NCBI GenBank assembly: GCA_020161065.1
Contig: JAIUPH010000028.1
Location: 62,001 to 126,000, forward strand
Reading direction: 5' to 3'
Origin: Pseudomonadota bacterium
GTDB lineage: Bacteria; Pseudomonadota; Gammaproteobacteria; Burkholderiales; Burkholderiaceae_C
Length of the DNA: 64,000 nucleotides
The translations under genes were made by a program, and so were the position numbers. Positions within the stretch are counted from its first letter, which is position 1, and every line of letters begins with the position of its first letter. Positions 10,646 to 21,941 of the stretch are shown here, in pieces. The notes under the pieces are model-generated. The model saw only the letters and a program-made list of their open reading frames with translations. It made no database searches and was not told where the DNA came from.

Positions 10646-11752
10646 TCAGGCGCCGGCGGCGGCGTCGGCCACGCTGCCGGCGGGAAAGCGCACCTTGGCG
10701 ATGGTGCTGCGGCCGCCCAGGCCGCCCCAGCCGGGGATCACCGCCGAGAAGCGCCCCGCGGGCCCGCCGGCCACGAAGATGTGGATGTCGTCGGGGCGCA
10801 CGACGACGGGCACTTCCTCGTCGTCGCGCGAGCGGTCGAACCACTTGGGCCACATGCGGTTGTAGAAGCGGCCGTAGCGCTGGCCGAACATCAGGTCGCC
10901 GATGCGGTTGCGCGCCTTCTGGTACAGGTACAGCCGCAGGTCGTCCTTGGACCATTTCTCCTTGCGGAAGAACTCGGCGTGCTCGGGCCCGACGACGACC
11001 ACCACCTCGCCCATGCCGAAGGCGTTGTTGCTGCCCAGCGATGACATCGCGCTGGCGATCGAGATGCCGACGCCGAAGGTGTCGGTGGCCACGTGGTTGG
11101 TCACGCTGTGCGGCCCTTCGGCCGAGAACGCGGCGACGATGGTGTCGCCGGGCGCGAAGCCGTGCTCCACGCGGTAGGGCTCCCAGGGGCTGGCTTCGTC
11201 GTTCTCGGCCAGCAGCAGGCCGAATTTGCTGGGCGAACCCATCGCCGCGAGGTCGGTCTCGCCGGGCCGGCCGCCGCCGACGTTGATCATGATCAGCCGC
11301 AGCGCGCGCGCGATCGTCGCGTTGGCGCGAAAGCCTTGGCCCATCACGTTGTGGCCGGCGTTGAGGCCCAGGCCTTTCAGCTCGGGGCCGCTGACGACGA
11401 GCAGCGGCGTGGCGCAATGCGTGGTGGCCTGGATGCCGGCGAGGTTGAAGCCGGGCTCGATCACGGCCTCCACCGCGGCCAGCACGATGGGCATGTAGAT
11501 CGGCAGGCAGCCCGCCATCACGGCGTTGACGGCGCACAGGCGCACCGTCGCCTGCGCCCAGCGCGGCGGCACGGTGCCCAGCACCTCGTCGGGGTCGCGG
11601 TCGGGCACGCCGGCCAGCATGCGCTGCACGGCCTCGGGCGTCGGCGGCACGACGGGCAGGCCGTCGGTCCAGCCCTGGTCGATGAAGTATTCGACGCCCG
11701 CGGTCCAGTCCGCGACCTCGATCTCGTCGGGCACCACGTCTTGCTTGGCCAT
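10646..11752 (-). CDS. uncharacterised UGSC-associated protein
   Basis: This 368-residue soluble protein has no family I can name. It begins with an acidic stretch, then GWTDGLPVVPPTPEAVQRML near residue 26. It contains a TTHCATPLLVVSGP segment, Gly-rich NVGGGRPGET and PGWGGLGGRSTIAKV near the end, and a basic, aromatic RYGRFYNRMWPKWF segment. Single cysteines occur near residues 75 and 103. It ends 37 bases before the selenoprotein GTG and starts 5 bases after the preceding small gene, so it is probably a functional partner of the selenoprotein. I recall this type of protein next to UGSC genes but cannot verify that here. No signal peptide is visible. Confidence 0.8.
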   Translation of the reverse strand: MAKQDVVPDEIEVADWTAGVEYFIDQGWTDGLPVVPPTPEAVQRMLAGVPDRDPDEVLGTVPPRWAQATVRLCAVNAVMAGCLPIYMPIVLAAVEAVIEPGFNLAGIQATTHCATPLLVVSGPELKGLGLNAGHNVMGQGFRANATIARALRLIMINVGGGRPGETDLAAMGSPSKFGLLLAENDEASPWEPYRVEHGFAPGDTIVAAFSAEGPHSVTNHVATDTFGVGISIASAMSSLGSNNAFGMGEVVVVVGPEHAEFFRKEKWSKDDLRLYLYQKARNRIGDLMFGQRYGRFYNRMWPKWFDRSRDDEEVPVVVRPDDIHIFVAGGPAGRFSAVIPGWGGLGGRSTIAKVRFPAGSVADAAAGA

Positions 11753-11757
11753 CGCGC

Positions 11758-12009
11758 TTACTCGTCGTCCAGCGGGTAGACCAGCTCGAAGCCCTCGGCC
11801 TCGATGCCGCCTTCGGCCAGCTCGCGGCCGAGGATGGCTTCGAAGATGCCGCGCGGCACCAGGCATTCGGCGCAGGCGTCGGCCCCGGCCTCGACGGCGA
11901 AGCGCAGGCGGCCGCCGCGCTCGGCGACGTCGATGCGAAAGCCCGAGGCCGCCAGCCCTTCGCGGGTGGCGCCGATGGCCTGCGTGACGCGTTGCAGATC
12001 GATGCTCAT
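11758..12009 (-). CDS. small uncharacterised protein with CxxC motif, first gene of the selenoprotein operon
   Basis: This 83-residue protein has one notable motif, DACAECLVPRGIFEAIL, with a Cys-x-x-Cys pair near residues 48-51, and an acidic C-terminus. The CxxC could bind metal or serve as a dithiol redox site, perhaps exchanging with the Sec-Gly-Ser-Cys site of the selenoprotein two genes downstream; this is speculation. It resembles the C-terminal part of NifU-like proteins only loosely. ATG 12009 was chosen; an in-frame GTG lies at 12018. Five bases separate its stop from the next gene. Confidence 0.72.
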   Translation of the reverse strand: MSIDLQRVTQAIGATREGLAASGFRIDVAERGGRLRFAVEAGADACAECLVPRGIFEAILGRELAEGGIEAEGFELVYPLDDE

Positions 12010-12039
12010 CTTGTTCACTCAGCTGGTTCATCGGTTGGT

Positions 12040-12058
12040 TGGTTGGACCATCCTACCA
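12040..12058. promoter_or_regulatory. candidate GntR/FCD operator in the divergent control region
   Basis: TGGTTGGACCA (12040-12050) has TGGT and ACCA half-sites three bases apart, like the TGGTCNGACCA of FadR-type GntR proteins. It sits inside a larger imperfect dyad, TGGTTGGACCATCCTACCA, with 14 of 19 positions symmetric. It lies between the selenoprotein operon (start 12009, minus) and the Bug gene (12117, plus), so one protein could control both. The GntR encoded in the operon is the obvious candidate. Confidence 0.55.
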
Positions 12059-12079
12059 GTGCTAAACTAAATTTGTCCA
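12050..12079 (-). promoter_or_regulatory. candidate promoter of the selenoprotein operon
   Basis: On the minus strand TGGACA (12079-12074), an 18-base spacer and TAGGAT (12055-12050) form a plausible sigma-70 promoter about 40 bases upstream of the first gene. The -10 overlaps the candidate GntR operator, as expected for repression. A weaker plus-strand pair, TTGGAC (12044-12049) and CTAAAT (12067-12072) spaced by 17, could serve the Bug gene. Confidence 0.45.
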
Positions 12080-12116
12080 GCCATCGAACCCGCACACCCA
12101 TTCCAAGGAGACAGCG

Positions 12117-13106
12117 ATGCGTGCGACTCTTTCTTCGCGCCGCCGCGCCGCGGCCGCGCTGTTGGCGGCCGGCCTCGGCGCCACCGGCTGGGCCCGGGCT
12201 CAGGCGCCGGACGCGCCCTGGCCCACCAAGCCGATCCGCCTGGTGGTGCCCTACGCGCCGGGCGGCGGCGTGGACCTGACGGCACGCGTGCTGGCGCAGC
12301 GCCTGAGCAGCGTGCTGGGCCAGCAGGTGGTGGTCGACAACCGCCCCGGCGGCGCGACGGCGATCGCCGCCTCGCTGGTGGCCAAGGCCGAGCCCGACGG
12401 CCACACGCTGCTGCTGGCGGCACCGGCAGTGCTGACGGTCAACCCGGTGCTCTACCCCACGCTGTCGTACAAGGCCGAAGACCTGGCGCCGGTGGCGCTG
12501 GTGGGGCGCATCCCGCTGTTCGTGGTGACCTCGCCCGACAACCCGGCCAAGACCGCCAGCGAGCTGTTCGACCGCGCGAAGACGCAGAACCTCAACTTCG
12601 GCAGCGCCGGCAACGGCTCGATGACGCACCTGGGCGCCGAGCTGATCAAGTTCCAGCTCGGCCTCAAGCTGACGCACGTGCCGTACAAGGGCACGGCCGC
12701 CTTGATGCCCGACGTGGCCACCGGCCGCGTGGACCTGGCGCTGGCCGACTACGGGCCGATCAAGCCGTTGGCCGATGCCGGCAAGATCAAGGTGCTGGCC
12801 ACGGCGTCGGCCGCGCGCTCGGCGCTGATGCCGAACGCGCCTTCGATGGTGGAAGCGGGCATCCGCGGCATCGACGTCGCCACCTGGGTTGGCGTGGCAG
12901 CGCCGGCGGCGACGCCCGAGCGCATCCTCAAGCGGCTGTCGGCCGAAGTGGTGCGTGCCGCGGCCGACCCCACGCTGCAGCGCGAGCTGGCCACCGCCGG
13001 CGTCGAGACCACGCCGATGGACCAGGCGGCCTTCGGCCAGATGGTGGTGGACGAGCGCGCGCGCTGGAAGCGGGTGATCCAGGCGGCCGGCATCACGGCC
13101 GATTGA
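12117..13106 (+). CDS. tripartite tricarboxylate transporter substrate-binding protein (Bug/TctC family)
   Basis: This 329-residue periplasmic binding protein of the Bug family captures carboxylates. A signal peptide with a twin-arginine-like RRRAAAALLAAGLGATGWARA precedes the mature APDAPWPTKPIRLVVPYAPG, the usual Bug N-terminus. Family motifs DNRPGGATAIAA and THVPYKGTAALMPDV follow. No tctA or tctB membrane gene is nearby. It is divergent from the selenoprotein operon, suggesting that its ligand or a metabolite of it feeds that pathway. AAGGAG lies 8 bases before the ATG. Confidence 0.92.
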   Translation: MRATLSSRRRAAAALLAAGLGATGWARAQAPDAPWPTKPIRLVVPYAPGGGVDLTARVLAQRLSSVLGQQVVVDNRPGGATAIAASLVAKAEPDGHTLLLAAPAVLTVNPVLYPTLSYKAEDLAPVALVGRIPLFVVTSPDNPAKTASELFDRAKTQNLNFGSAGNGSMTHLGAELIKFQLGLKLTHVPYKGTAALMPDVATGRVDLALADYGPIKPLADAGKIKVLATASAARSALMPNAPSMVEAGIRGIDVATWVGVAAPAATPERILKRLSAEVVRAAADPTLQRELATAGVETTPMDQAAFGQMVVDERARWKRVIQAAGITAD

Positions 13107-13185
13107 GGCTCTGCGGGGCCGTCGGCCGCCCGCGCGCTAGGATGCGGCGTGACCGCAAGCGGCGCGCGCCGCAAGGAGAACCCGC

Positions 13186-13965
13186 ATGAGCAGCGATCAA
13201 GACCTGGTGCTGGCGCAGACCGACGCGCGCGGCGTCGTCACGCTCACCCTCAACCGGCCGTCGGCCTTCAACGCCTTGTCGGAGGCCATGCTGGCCGCGC
13301 TGCAGCAGGCGCTGGAGCGCGTGGCCGCCGACCCCCAGGCGCGCGTGGTGGTGCTGGCCGGCGCGGGCAAGGCCTTCTGCGCCGGGCACGATTTGAAGGA
13401 GATGCGCGCCGAGCCTTCGCTGGCGTACTACCAGCGGCTGTTCGGGCAATGCGCGCAGGTGATGCTGGCGATCCAGAAGCTGCCGGTGCCGGTGATCGCG
13501 CGCGTGCACGGCATCGCCACGGCGGCCGGCTGCCAGCTGGTCGCGATGTGCGACCTGGCGGTGGCGTCCAGCGATTCGCGCTTCGCCGTCAGCGGCATCA
13601 ACGTCGGGCTGTTCTGCAGCACGCCCAGCGTCGCGCTGTCGCGCAACCTGTCGCGCAAGGCGGCCTTCGAGATGCTGGTGACGGGCGACTTCGTCGGCGC
13701 CGAGGAAGCGCGCGCCAAGGGCCTGGTCAACCGCGTGGCGGCGCCCGAGCAACTGGATGCCGAGGTCGAGCGCCTGGTGGCCAGCATCGTCGCCAAGCCG
13801 CAGGCGGCCATCGCCACCGGCAAGGGGCTGTTCTACCGCCAGCTGGAAAAAGGCATCGCCGGTGCCTACGACGATGCCGGCCAGGCCATGGCCTGCAACA
13901 TGATGGAGCCCTCGGCGCTGGAAGGCGTGCAGGCCTTCATCGACAAGCGCAAGCCGAATTGGTGA
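13186..13965 (+). CDS. enoyl-CoA hydratase/isomerase family protein
   Basis: This 259-residue crotonase-fold protein has the N-terminal VTLTLNRPSAFNALSEAM, the oxyanion-hole segment AFCAGHDLKEM near residue 64 and HGIATAAGCQLVAMCDLAVA around 106-125. The organisation resembles ECHDC3-like hydratases. It would hydrate an enoyl-CoA or carry out a related crotonase reaction; the substrate is unknown. AAGGAG lies 7 bases before the ATG. It follows the Bug gene on the same strand by 79 bases and could share its transcript. Confidence 0.88.
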   Translation: MSSDQDLVLAQTDARGVVTLTLNRPSAFNALSEAMLAALQQALERVAADPQARVVVLAGAGKAFCAGHDLKEMRAEPSLAYYQRLFGQCAQVMLAIQKLPVPVIARVHGIATAAGCQLVAMCDLAVASSDSRFAVSGINVGLFCSTPSVALSRNLSRKAAFEMLVTGDFVGAEEARAKGLVNRVAAPEQLDAEVERLVASIVAKPQAAIATGKGLFYRQLEKGIAGAYDDAGQAMACNMMEPSALEGVQAFIDKRKPNW

Positions 13966-13974
13966 CGGCGGTTC

Positions 13975-14184
13975 CTACTTCCAATCGAGACTGATCTTCT
14001 TGCCGGACGCCGCGCAATCCTTGAGGTACAGGTTGATCAGGCTCTGGTAGGGGATGCCCGTCTCCTCGGCCATGGTCTTGAAGTATGTGATGGACCCTTC
14101 GTCCAGCCGGATCGTCACCGACTTCTTCAACTGGGCCGCGTACGGGTTCTTTCTGGCATTCGTGAAGTCGTAGTGCTTGCGCAT
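13975..14184 (-). CDS. brnA: BrnA-type antitoxin
   Basis: This 69-residue protein is the antitoxin of a BrnTA pair, with a C-terminal ribbon-helix-helix-like region (KKSVTIRLDEGSITYFKTMA, about residues 20-39) followed by GIPYQSLINLYLKDC. BrnA proteins neutralise BrnT by direct binding and repress their own operon. It starts 8 bases after the brnT stop. Order toxin then antitoxin is normal for this family. Confidence 0.88.
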   Translation of the reverse strand: MRKHYDFTNARKNPYAAQLKKSVTIRLDEGSITYFKTMAEETGIPYQSLINLYLKDCAASGKKISLDWK

Positions 14185-14192
14185 GGGGGCAC

Positions 14193-14474
14193 CTATCGGT
14201 ACTGGCTCTGCTCGTCGGCGTCGGCCTTGCGGGCCGAAATGATGCGGATGACGTTCCCGCTCGCCCGGTAGCAGTGCGCCACGACCAGCAGGCGCAGGCT
14301 GCGGCTCAGGCCGAGGAGGATGAACCGCTCTTCGTCTTCGGAATGGTCGGGGTCGTCGAGCAGCAACGCCCGCTCGTCCGAGAAGACCGACTGCGCGTCT
14401 TCGAACGAGACCTTGTGCTTGCGGAGATTCGCGGCCGCCTTCCTGGGATCCCACTCGAAGCGCAACGAAGACAC
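14193..14474 (-). CDS. brnT: BrnT-type ribonuclease toxin
   Basis: This 93-residue protein matches BrnT: N-terminal FEWDPRKAAANLRKHKVSFE, then AQSVFSDERALLLDDPDHS, RFILLGLSRSLRLLVVAHCY and a C-terminal IRIISARKADADEQ. BrnT is a RelE-like RNase that inhibits translation when free. The start is a GTG. The pair lies between enoyl-CoA hydratase and ETF-QO genes and looks like a small insertion, although no repeats flank it. Confidence 0.9.
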   Translation of the reverse strand: MSSLRFEWDPRKAAANLRKHKVSFEDAQSVFSDERALLLDDPDHSEDEERFILLGLSRSLRLLVVAHCYRASGNVIRIISARKADADEQSQYR

Positions 14475-14480
14475 GGCGCG

Positions 14481-14509
14481 ATTGTACGGACGCTGTATTT
14501 ACAGCACAA
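14481..14509 (-). promoter_or_regulatory. brnTA promoter with palindromic operator in its spacer
   Basis: On the minus strand TTGTGC (14509-14504), a 17-base spacer and TACAAT (14486-14481) form a promoter that ends 6 bases before the brnT GTG. The inverted repeat GCTGTA-TT-TACAGC at 14492-14505 fills most of the spacer and touches the -35. A BrnA-BrnT complex bound there would block RNA polymerase, giving the usual autoregulation. Confidence 0.7.
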
Positions 14510-14526
14510 CCGCGCGCGTCGAGTCT

Positions 14527-16197
14527 CTACATCCCCGCGTAGTTCGGGCCGCCGCCGCCCTCGGGCGTGACCCAGACGATGTTCTGCGTCGGGTCCTTGA
14601 TGTCGCAGGTCTTGCAGTGCACGCAGTTCTGCGCGTTGATCACCAGGCGGTCGGTGCCGTCGGTGTTGACGAACTCGTAGACGCCGGCCGGGCAGTAGCG
14701 GCTTTCGGGGCCGGCATAACGCGCCAGGTTGATGGCCACCGGCACGGTGGGGTCCTTCAGCGTCAGGTGCGAGGGCTGGTTCTCTTCGTGGTTGGTGTTG
14801 CTGATGAAGACCGATGACAGGCGGTCGAAGGTCAGCTTGCCGTCGGGCTTGGGGTAGCGGATCGGCTCGACTTGGCCGGCGGCGTGCATGCGGCCGTAGT
14901 CGGGCGCGTGGCGGTGCTTGGTCCACGGCGGGCTCTGGATGCCCAGCTTGGGCAGCAGCCACTGCTCGATGCCGGTCATCACCGTGCCCACCATGTTGCC
15001 GTACTTGAACCACTGCTTGAAGTTGCGGCTGGCGTGCAGCTCCTGGTGCAGCCAGCTCTTCTCGAAGGCTTCGGGGTAGGCCGTCAGCTCGTCGCCGCTG
15101 CGGCCGGCCTTGATGGCCGCGGCCGCGGCGTCGGCCGCCAGCATGCCGGTCTTGATGGCCGCATGGCTGCCCTTGATGCGCGAGGCGTTCAGCGTGCCCG
15201 CGTCGCAGCCGACCAGCGCGCCGCCGGGGAACACCAGCTTGGGCAGGCTCAGCAGGCCGCCGGCGGTGATGGCGCGCGCGCCGTAGCCGATGCGCTTGCC
15301 GCCTTCCAGGTGGGCGCGGATGGCCGGGTGCGTCTTCCAGCGCTGCATCTCCTCGAAGGGGCTGATCCAGGGGTTCTGGTAGTCCAGGCCGACCACGTAG
15401 CCCAGCGTCACGCGGCCGCCTTCCATGTGGTACAGGAAGCCGCCGCCGTAGGTCTGCTCGTCCACCGGCCAGCCGGCGGTGTGCACCACGAGGCCGGGCT
15501 TGGCCTTGTCGGCGGGCACCTCCCACAGCTCTTTCACGCCGATGGCATAGCTCTGCGGGTCGCGGCCTTCATCGAGGCCGTAGCGGGCGATCAGCCGCTT
15601 GCCCAGGTGGCCGCGCGCGCCCTCGGCGAAGATGGTGTACTTGCCGCGCAGCTCCATGCCGAGCTGGAAGTTCTCGGTCGGCACGCCGTCCTTGCCCACG
15701 CCCATGTTGCCGGTGGCCACGCCGCGCACGGCGCCGTGCTCGTCGTACAGCACCTCGGCGGCGGCGAAGCCGGGGAAGATCTCGACGCCCAGGCCTTCGG
15801 CCTGCTCGGCCATCCACTTGGTGACGGCGCCCAGGCTGATGACGTAGTTGCCTTCGTTGTGCAGGCACTGCGGGATCAGCCAGGCCGGCGTCGGGCGCGC
15901 GCTGTCGCGGTCGAGGAACAGCACCTCGTCGCCGCTGACCGGCTGGTTCAGCGGCGCGCCGCGCGCCTTCCAGTCGGGGAACAGCTCGTTGATCGCGCGC
16001 GGGTCCATCACCGCGCCCGACAGGATGTGCGCGCCGGGCTCGGAGCCCTTCTCGAGCACCACCACCGACAACGCGGCATCGATTTGCTTGAGCCTGATCG
16101 CCGTGGCCAGCCCCGCGGGGCCGGCGCCGACGACCACCACGTCGTAATCCATGGCCTCGCGCGGCCCGTACTGCTGGAGGATCTCCTCGCTGGTCAT
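14527..16197 (-). CDS. etfQO: electron transfer flavoprotein-ubiquinone oxidoreductase
   Basis: This 556-residue membrane-associated FAD and 4Fe-4S enzyme passes electrons from electron-transfer flavoprotein to ubiquinone, linking acyl-CoA dehydrogenases to respiration. The FAD-binding VVVGAGPAG is at residues 21-29, and the C-terminal cluster cysteines are in YCPAGVYEF and NCVHCKTCD. Length is typical for the family. It is a single-gene unit on the minus strand; about 87 bases separate it from the divergent SDR. Its presence agrees with the many acyl-CoA genes in the window. Confidence 0.96.
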   Translation of the reverse strand: MTSEEILQQYGPREAMDYDVVVVGAGPAGLATAIRLKQIDAALSVVVLEKGSEPGAHILSGAVMDPRAINELFPDWKARGAPLNQPVSGDEVLFLDRDSARPTPAWLIPQCLHNEGNYVISLGAVTKWMAEQAEGLGVEIFPGFAAAEVLYDEHGAVRGVATGNMGVGKDGVPTENFQLGMELRGKYTIFAEGARGHLGKRLIARYGLDEGRDPQSYAIGVKELWEVPADKAKPGLVVHTAGWPVDEQTYGGGFLYHMEGGRVTLGYVVGLDYQNPWISPFEEMQRWKTHPAIRAHLEGGKRIGYGARAITAGGLLSLPKLVFPGGALVGCDAGTLNASRIKGSHAAIKTGMLAADAAAAAIKAGRSGDELTAYPEAFEKSWLHQELHASRNFKQWFKYGNMVGTVMTGIEQWLLPKLGIQSPPWTKHRHAPDYGRMHAAGQVEPIRYPKPDGKLTFDRLSSVFISNTNHEENQPSHLTLKDPTVPVAINLARYAGPESRYCPAGVYEFVNTDGTDRLVINAQNCVHCKTCDIKDPTQNIVWVTPEGGGGPNYAGM

Positions 16198-16284
16198 TCG
16201 CCATCTCTCCTAGTGCCTTGCCGCATTCTAGGGCGGGGCTGCGTGCTATCGTCCTCTAGCGAACCATCCAACGGGAGAGGCGCC

Positions 16285-17067
16285 TTGGCCTATCAGATCG
16301 ATCTTTCCGGCCGCGTGGCCATGGTCACCGGCGCGTCCAGCGGGCTGGGCGAGCAGTTCGCGCGCATCCTCAGCCGCGCCGGCGCCGGGGTGGTGCTGGC
16401 GGCGCGCCGCATGGAGCGCCTGAAGACCCTGCGCGCCGAGCTGGAAGCCGAGGGCGGCGACGCCCACGTGGTGGCGCTGGACGTGTCCGACGTCGACAGC
16501 ATCCGCGCCGCCGTGGCGCATGCCGAGACCGAGATGGGCACGATCGACATCCTGGTCAACAACGCCGGCATGGGCACCACGCAGCACCTGACCGAGGTGA
16601 CGCCCGAGATCTACGACGACGTGATGACCACCAACACGCGCGGCGCCTTCTTCGTCGCGCAGGAAGTGGCCAAGCGCATGATCGCGCGCAGCAAGGGCAC
16701 GGCGCCGGGCACCTTCACCGGCGGGCGCATCGTCAACGTGGCCTCGGTGGCCGGGCTGCGCGCCAGCGCCCGCATCGGCGTGTACTGCATGAGCAAGGCC
16801 GCGGTGATCCACATGACGCGCGTGATGGCGCTGGAATGGGGCCGCTACGGCATCAACGTCAACGCCTTGTGCCCCGGCTACATCGACACCGAGATCAACC
16901 ACTACCAATGGCAGGGCGAGGCCGGGCAGAAGCTGATCCAGATGCTGCCGCGCAAGCGCGTGGGCAAGCCGCAGGACCTCGACGCGGTGCTGATGATGCT
17001 GTGCGCCAACGAAAGCCACTTCGTCAACGGCGCCGTCATCAGCGCCGACGACGGCTACGCCGTCTGA
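16285..17067 (+). CDS. SDR-family oxidoreductase
   Basis: This 260-residue classical short-chain dehydrogenase has TGASSGLG near residue 15, NNAGMG near 92 and the active-site Tyr and Lys in YCMSKAA near 170-174, followed by the PGYIDTEI segment. It should reduce a ketone or oxidise an alcohol with NAD(P)(H); FabG-like and 3-hydroxyacyl-CoA dehydrogenase roles are possible. The start is taken as TTG 16285 because GGGAGAGG lies just upstream and residues between it and ATG 16321 belong to the fold. It is divergent from etfQO and 17 bases before yceH. Confidence 0.9.
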   Translation: MAYQIDLSGRVAMVTGASSGLGEQFARILSRAGAGVVLAARRMERLKTLRAELEAEGGDAHVVALDVSDVDSIRAAVAHAETEMGTIDILVNNAGMGTTQHLTEVTPEIYDDVMTTNTRGAFFVAQEVAKRMIARSKGTAPGTFTGGRIVNVASVAGLRASARIGVYCMSKAAVIHMTRVMALEWGRYGINVNALCPGYIDTEINHYQWQGEAGQKLIQMLPRKRVGKPQDLDAVLMMLCANESHFVNGAVISADDGYAV

Positions 17068-17084
17068 CGCGAAGGTCCCCGCCG

Positions 17085-17768
17085 ATGCGCCGCCTGACGC
17101 CGCTGGAAGCCCGCGTGCTGGGCGTGCTGGTGGAAAAGCAGGCGACGGTGCCCGACACCTATCCGCTGTCGCTCAACGCGCTGCTCGCCGGCTGCAACCA
17201 GAAGACGGCGCGCCACCCGGTGATCGAGGCCACCGAGGCCGAGGTGGTGACCGCGGTCGACGCGTTGAAGGCCTTGTCGCTGGTGTTCGAGGGCTCGGGC
17301 GCGCGCGTGGTGCGCTACGAGCACAACATGGCCCGCGTTCTGGGCGTGCCCGGCGCCGCGGTGGCGCTGCTGGCCGTGCTGATGCTGCGCGGCCCGCAGA
17401 CGGCCGCCGAACTGCGCCTGAGCAGCGAGCGGCTGCACCGCTTTGCCGACGTCTCGTCGGTCGAAGGCTTCCTGGAAGAGCTGGCCGCCCGCCAGCCGGC
17501 GCTGGCCGTCAAGCTGGCGCGCGCGCCCGGCACGCGCGAGGCGCGCTGGGCGCACCTGCTGTGCGGCGAGGTGGCCGACCTGCCGCCAGCCGCTGCGGCC
17601 ATCGGCACGGCCGCCGGCAGCGCCGCGGGTGCCGCCGAAATGGGCAGCGCCAGTGCCGGCGAATTGGCCGCGATCAAGGCCGAGCTGTCGCGCCAGGCCG
17701 TGCTGATCGAAGCCCTGCAGGCGCAACTCGCGCGCCTGAGCAGCGAACTGGGCCTGGCCGCCGATTGA
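17085..17768 (+). CDS. yceH: YceH/DUF480 family protein
   Basis: This 227-residue DUF480 protein consists of two winged-helix-like domains: LTPLEARVLGVLVEKQATVP at the N-terminus and MLRGPQTAAELRLSSERLH in the middle. The segment DTYPLSLNALLAGCNQKTAR is a family hallmark. After about residue 165 there is an Ala/Gly-rich linker and a short coiled coil (ELAAIKAELSRQAVLIEALQ). The function is not established. It follows the SDR by 17 bases and is probably co-transcribed. Confidence 0.9.
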   Translation: MRRLTPLEARVLGVLVEKQATVPDTYPLSLNALLAGCNQKTARHPVIEATEAEVVTAVDALKALSLVFEGSGARVVRYEHNMARVLGVPGAAVALLAVLMLRGPQTAAELRLSSERLHRFADVSSVEGFLEELAARQPALAVKLARAPGTREARWAHLLCGEVADLPPAAAAIGTAAGSAAGAAEMGSASAGELAAIKAELSRQAVLIEALQAQLARLSSELGLAAD

Positions 17769-17826
17769 CCGCACGCCCGGCGGGGCTGGCCGGGGCTGGC
17801 TGGGGATGGCGCCGGCCGACATGTGT

Positions 17827-17843
17827 CGCGCGTGTCACGCGCG
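17827..17843. promoter_or_regulatory. perfect palindrome upstream of the TonB receptor
   Basis: CGCGCGTG-T-CACGCGCG is an 8-bp perfect dyad with a one-base centre, 86 bases upstream of the receptor ATG and 58 bases after yceH. It could be an operator or the stem of a yceH end hairpin. The regulator is unknown. Confidence 0.45.
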
Positions 17844-17928
17844 CTACACACACTGTTGCCAGACTGCAATCGAAGTTAACCTCGCCCGCCGTAGCGGACA
17901 TCGTTCAACACTTCGAGGGAGCACCCAG

Positions 17929-21342
<3,414 letters not shown>

Positions 21343-21364
21343 GCAGCCGCTGACCGCGCGCTGA

Positions 21365-21922
21365 TCAGCCGGTCAACAGCTTGTTGACCAGCTCGGCCGT
21401 CGTCGACGCGCCGAGCTTGCGCATCAGCCGCGCGCGGTAGACGTCCACCGTGCGCGGGCTGATCGCCAGGCGGCGGCCGATCTGCTTGCTGGTGGCGCCT
21501 TCCACCAGCAGCGCGGCGATCTCGCGCTCGCGCGCGGTGAACTCGGCCTTCAGCACGCGCCGCGACGACAAGTCCTCGAAGGCCCAGATGCCGGCCGCGT
21601 GCGGCTGCCGCGCATCGAGCGCGCGGCCGGCCACGTGGCACCAGAACAGCTCGCCGCGGCCGCCCACGCGCTTCATCACGCGGTCGTCGGCATAACGCCC
21701 ATGTTCGTCGAGCTGGGCGACGATGCGCTCGCCGGTGCGCTGGAACTCGTCGGCCGTGGGGTACAGCACCTCGAAAGAGCGGCCGACGATCTGCTCGCGC
21801 GCGGCGCCGAAGATGGCCAGCAGCTCCTGGTTGCAGTCGATCATCAGCCGGTGGCGCGACAGCACCAGGCCCACCGGCGCCTGGTCGAAGGCGACGCGGT
21901 AGTCGAGCAGCGGTGCGTCCAC
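21365..21922 (-). CDS. PAS domain LuxR-family transcriptional regulator
   Basis: This 185-residue protein has an N-terminal PAS domain (DQAPVGLVLSRHRLMIDCN, residues about 13-31, then GRSFEVLYP) and a C-terminal LuxR helix-turn-helix (FTAREREIAALLVEGATSKQ and ISPRTVDVYRARLMRKLGA). It lacks a receiver domain, so it senses directly through PAS. The start is a GTG. It follows the thioesterase gene by 19 bases on the same strand, so the two are probably one operon, convergent with the TonB receptor. Confidence 0.88.
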   Translation of the reverse strand: MDAPLLDYRVAFDQAPVGLVLSRHRLMIDCNQELLAIFGAAREQIVGRSFEVLYPTADEFQRTGERIVAQLDEHGRYADDRVMKRVGGRGELFWCHVAGRALDARQPHAAGIWAFEDLSSRRVLKAEFTAREREIAALLVEGATSKQIGRRLAISPRTVDVYRARLMRKLGASTTAELVNKLLTG

Positions 21923-21941
21923 GCGAAGGCGGCGCGGCCGG

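Noticed and set aside
12019-12116. Search for tRNA-Sec (selC) in the gaps near selB
   Set aside because: No 95-base cloverleaf with a long extra arm or a GGTTCGA T-loop was seen here or in the other gaps. This was a visual reading only.
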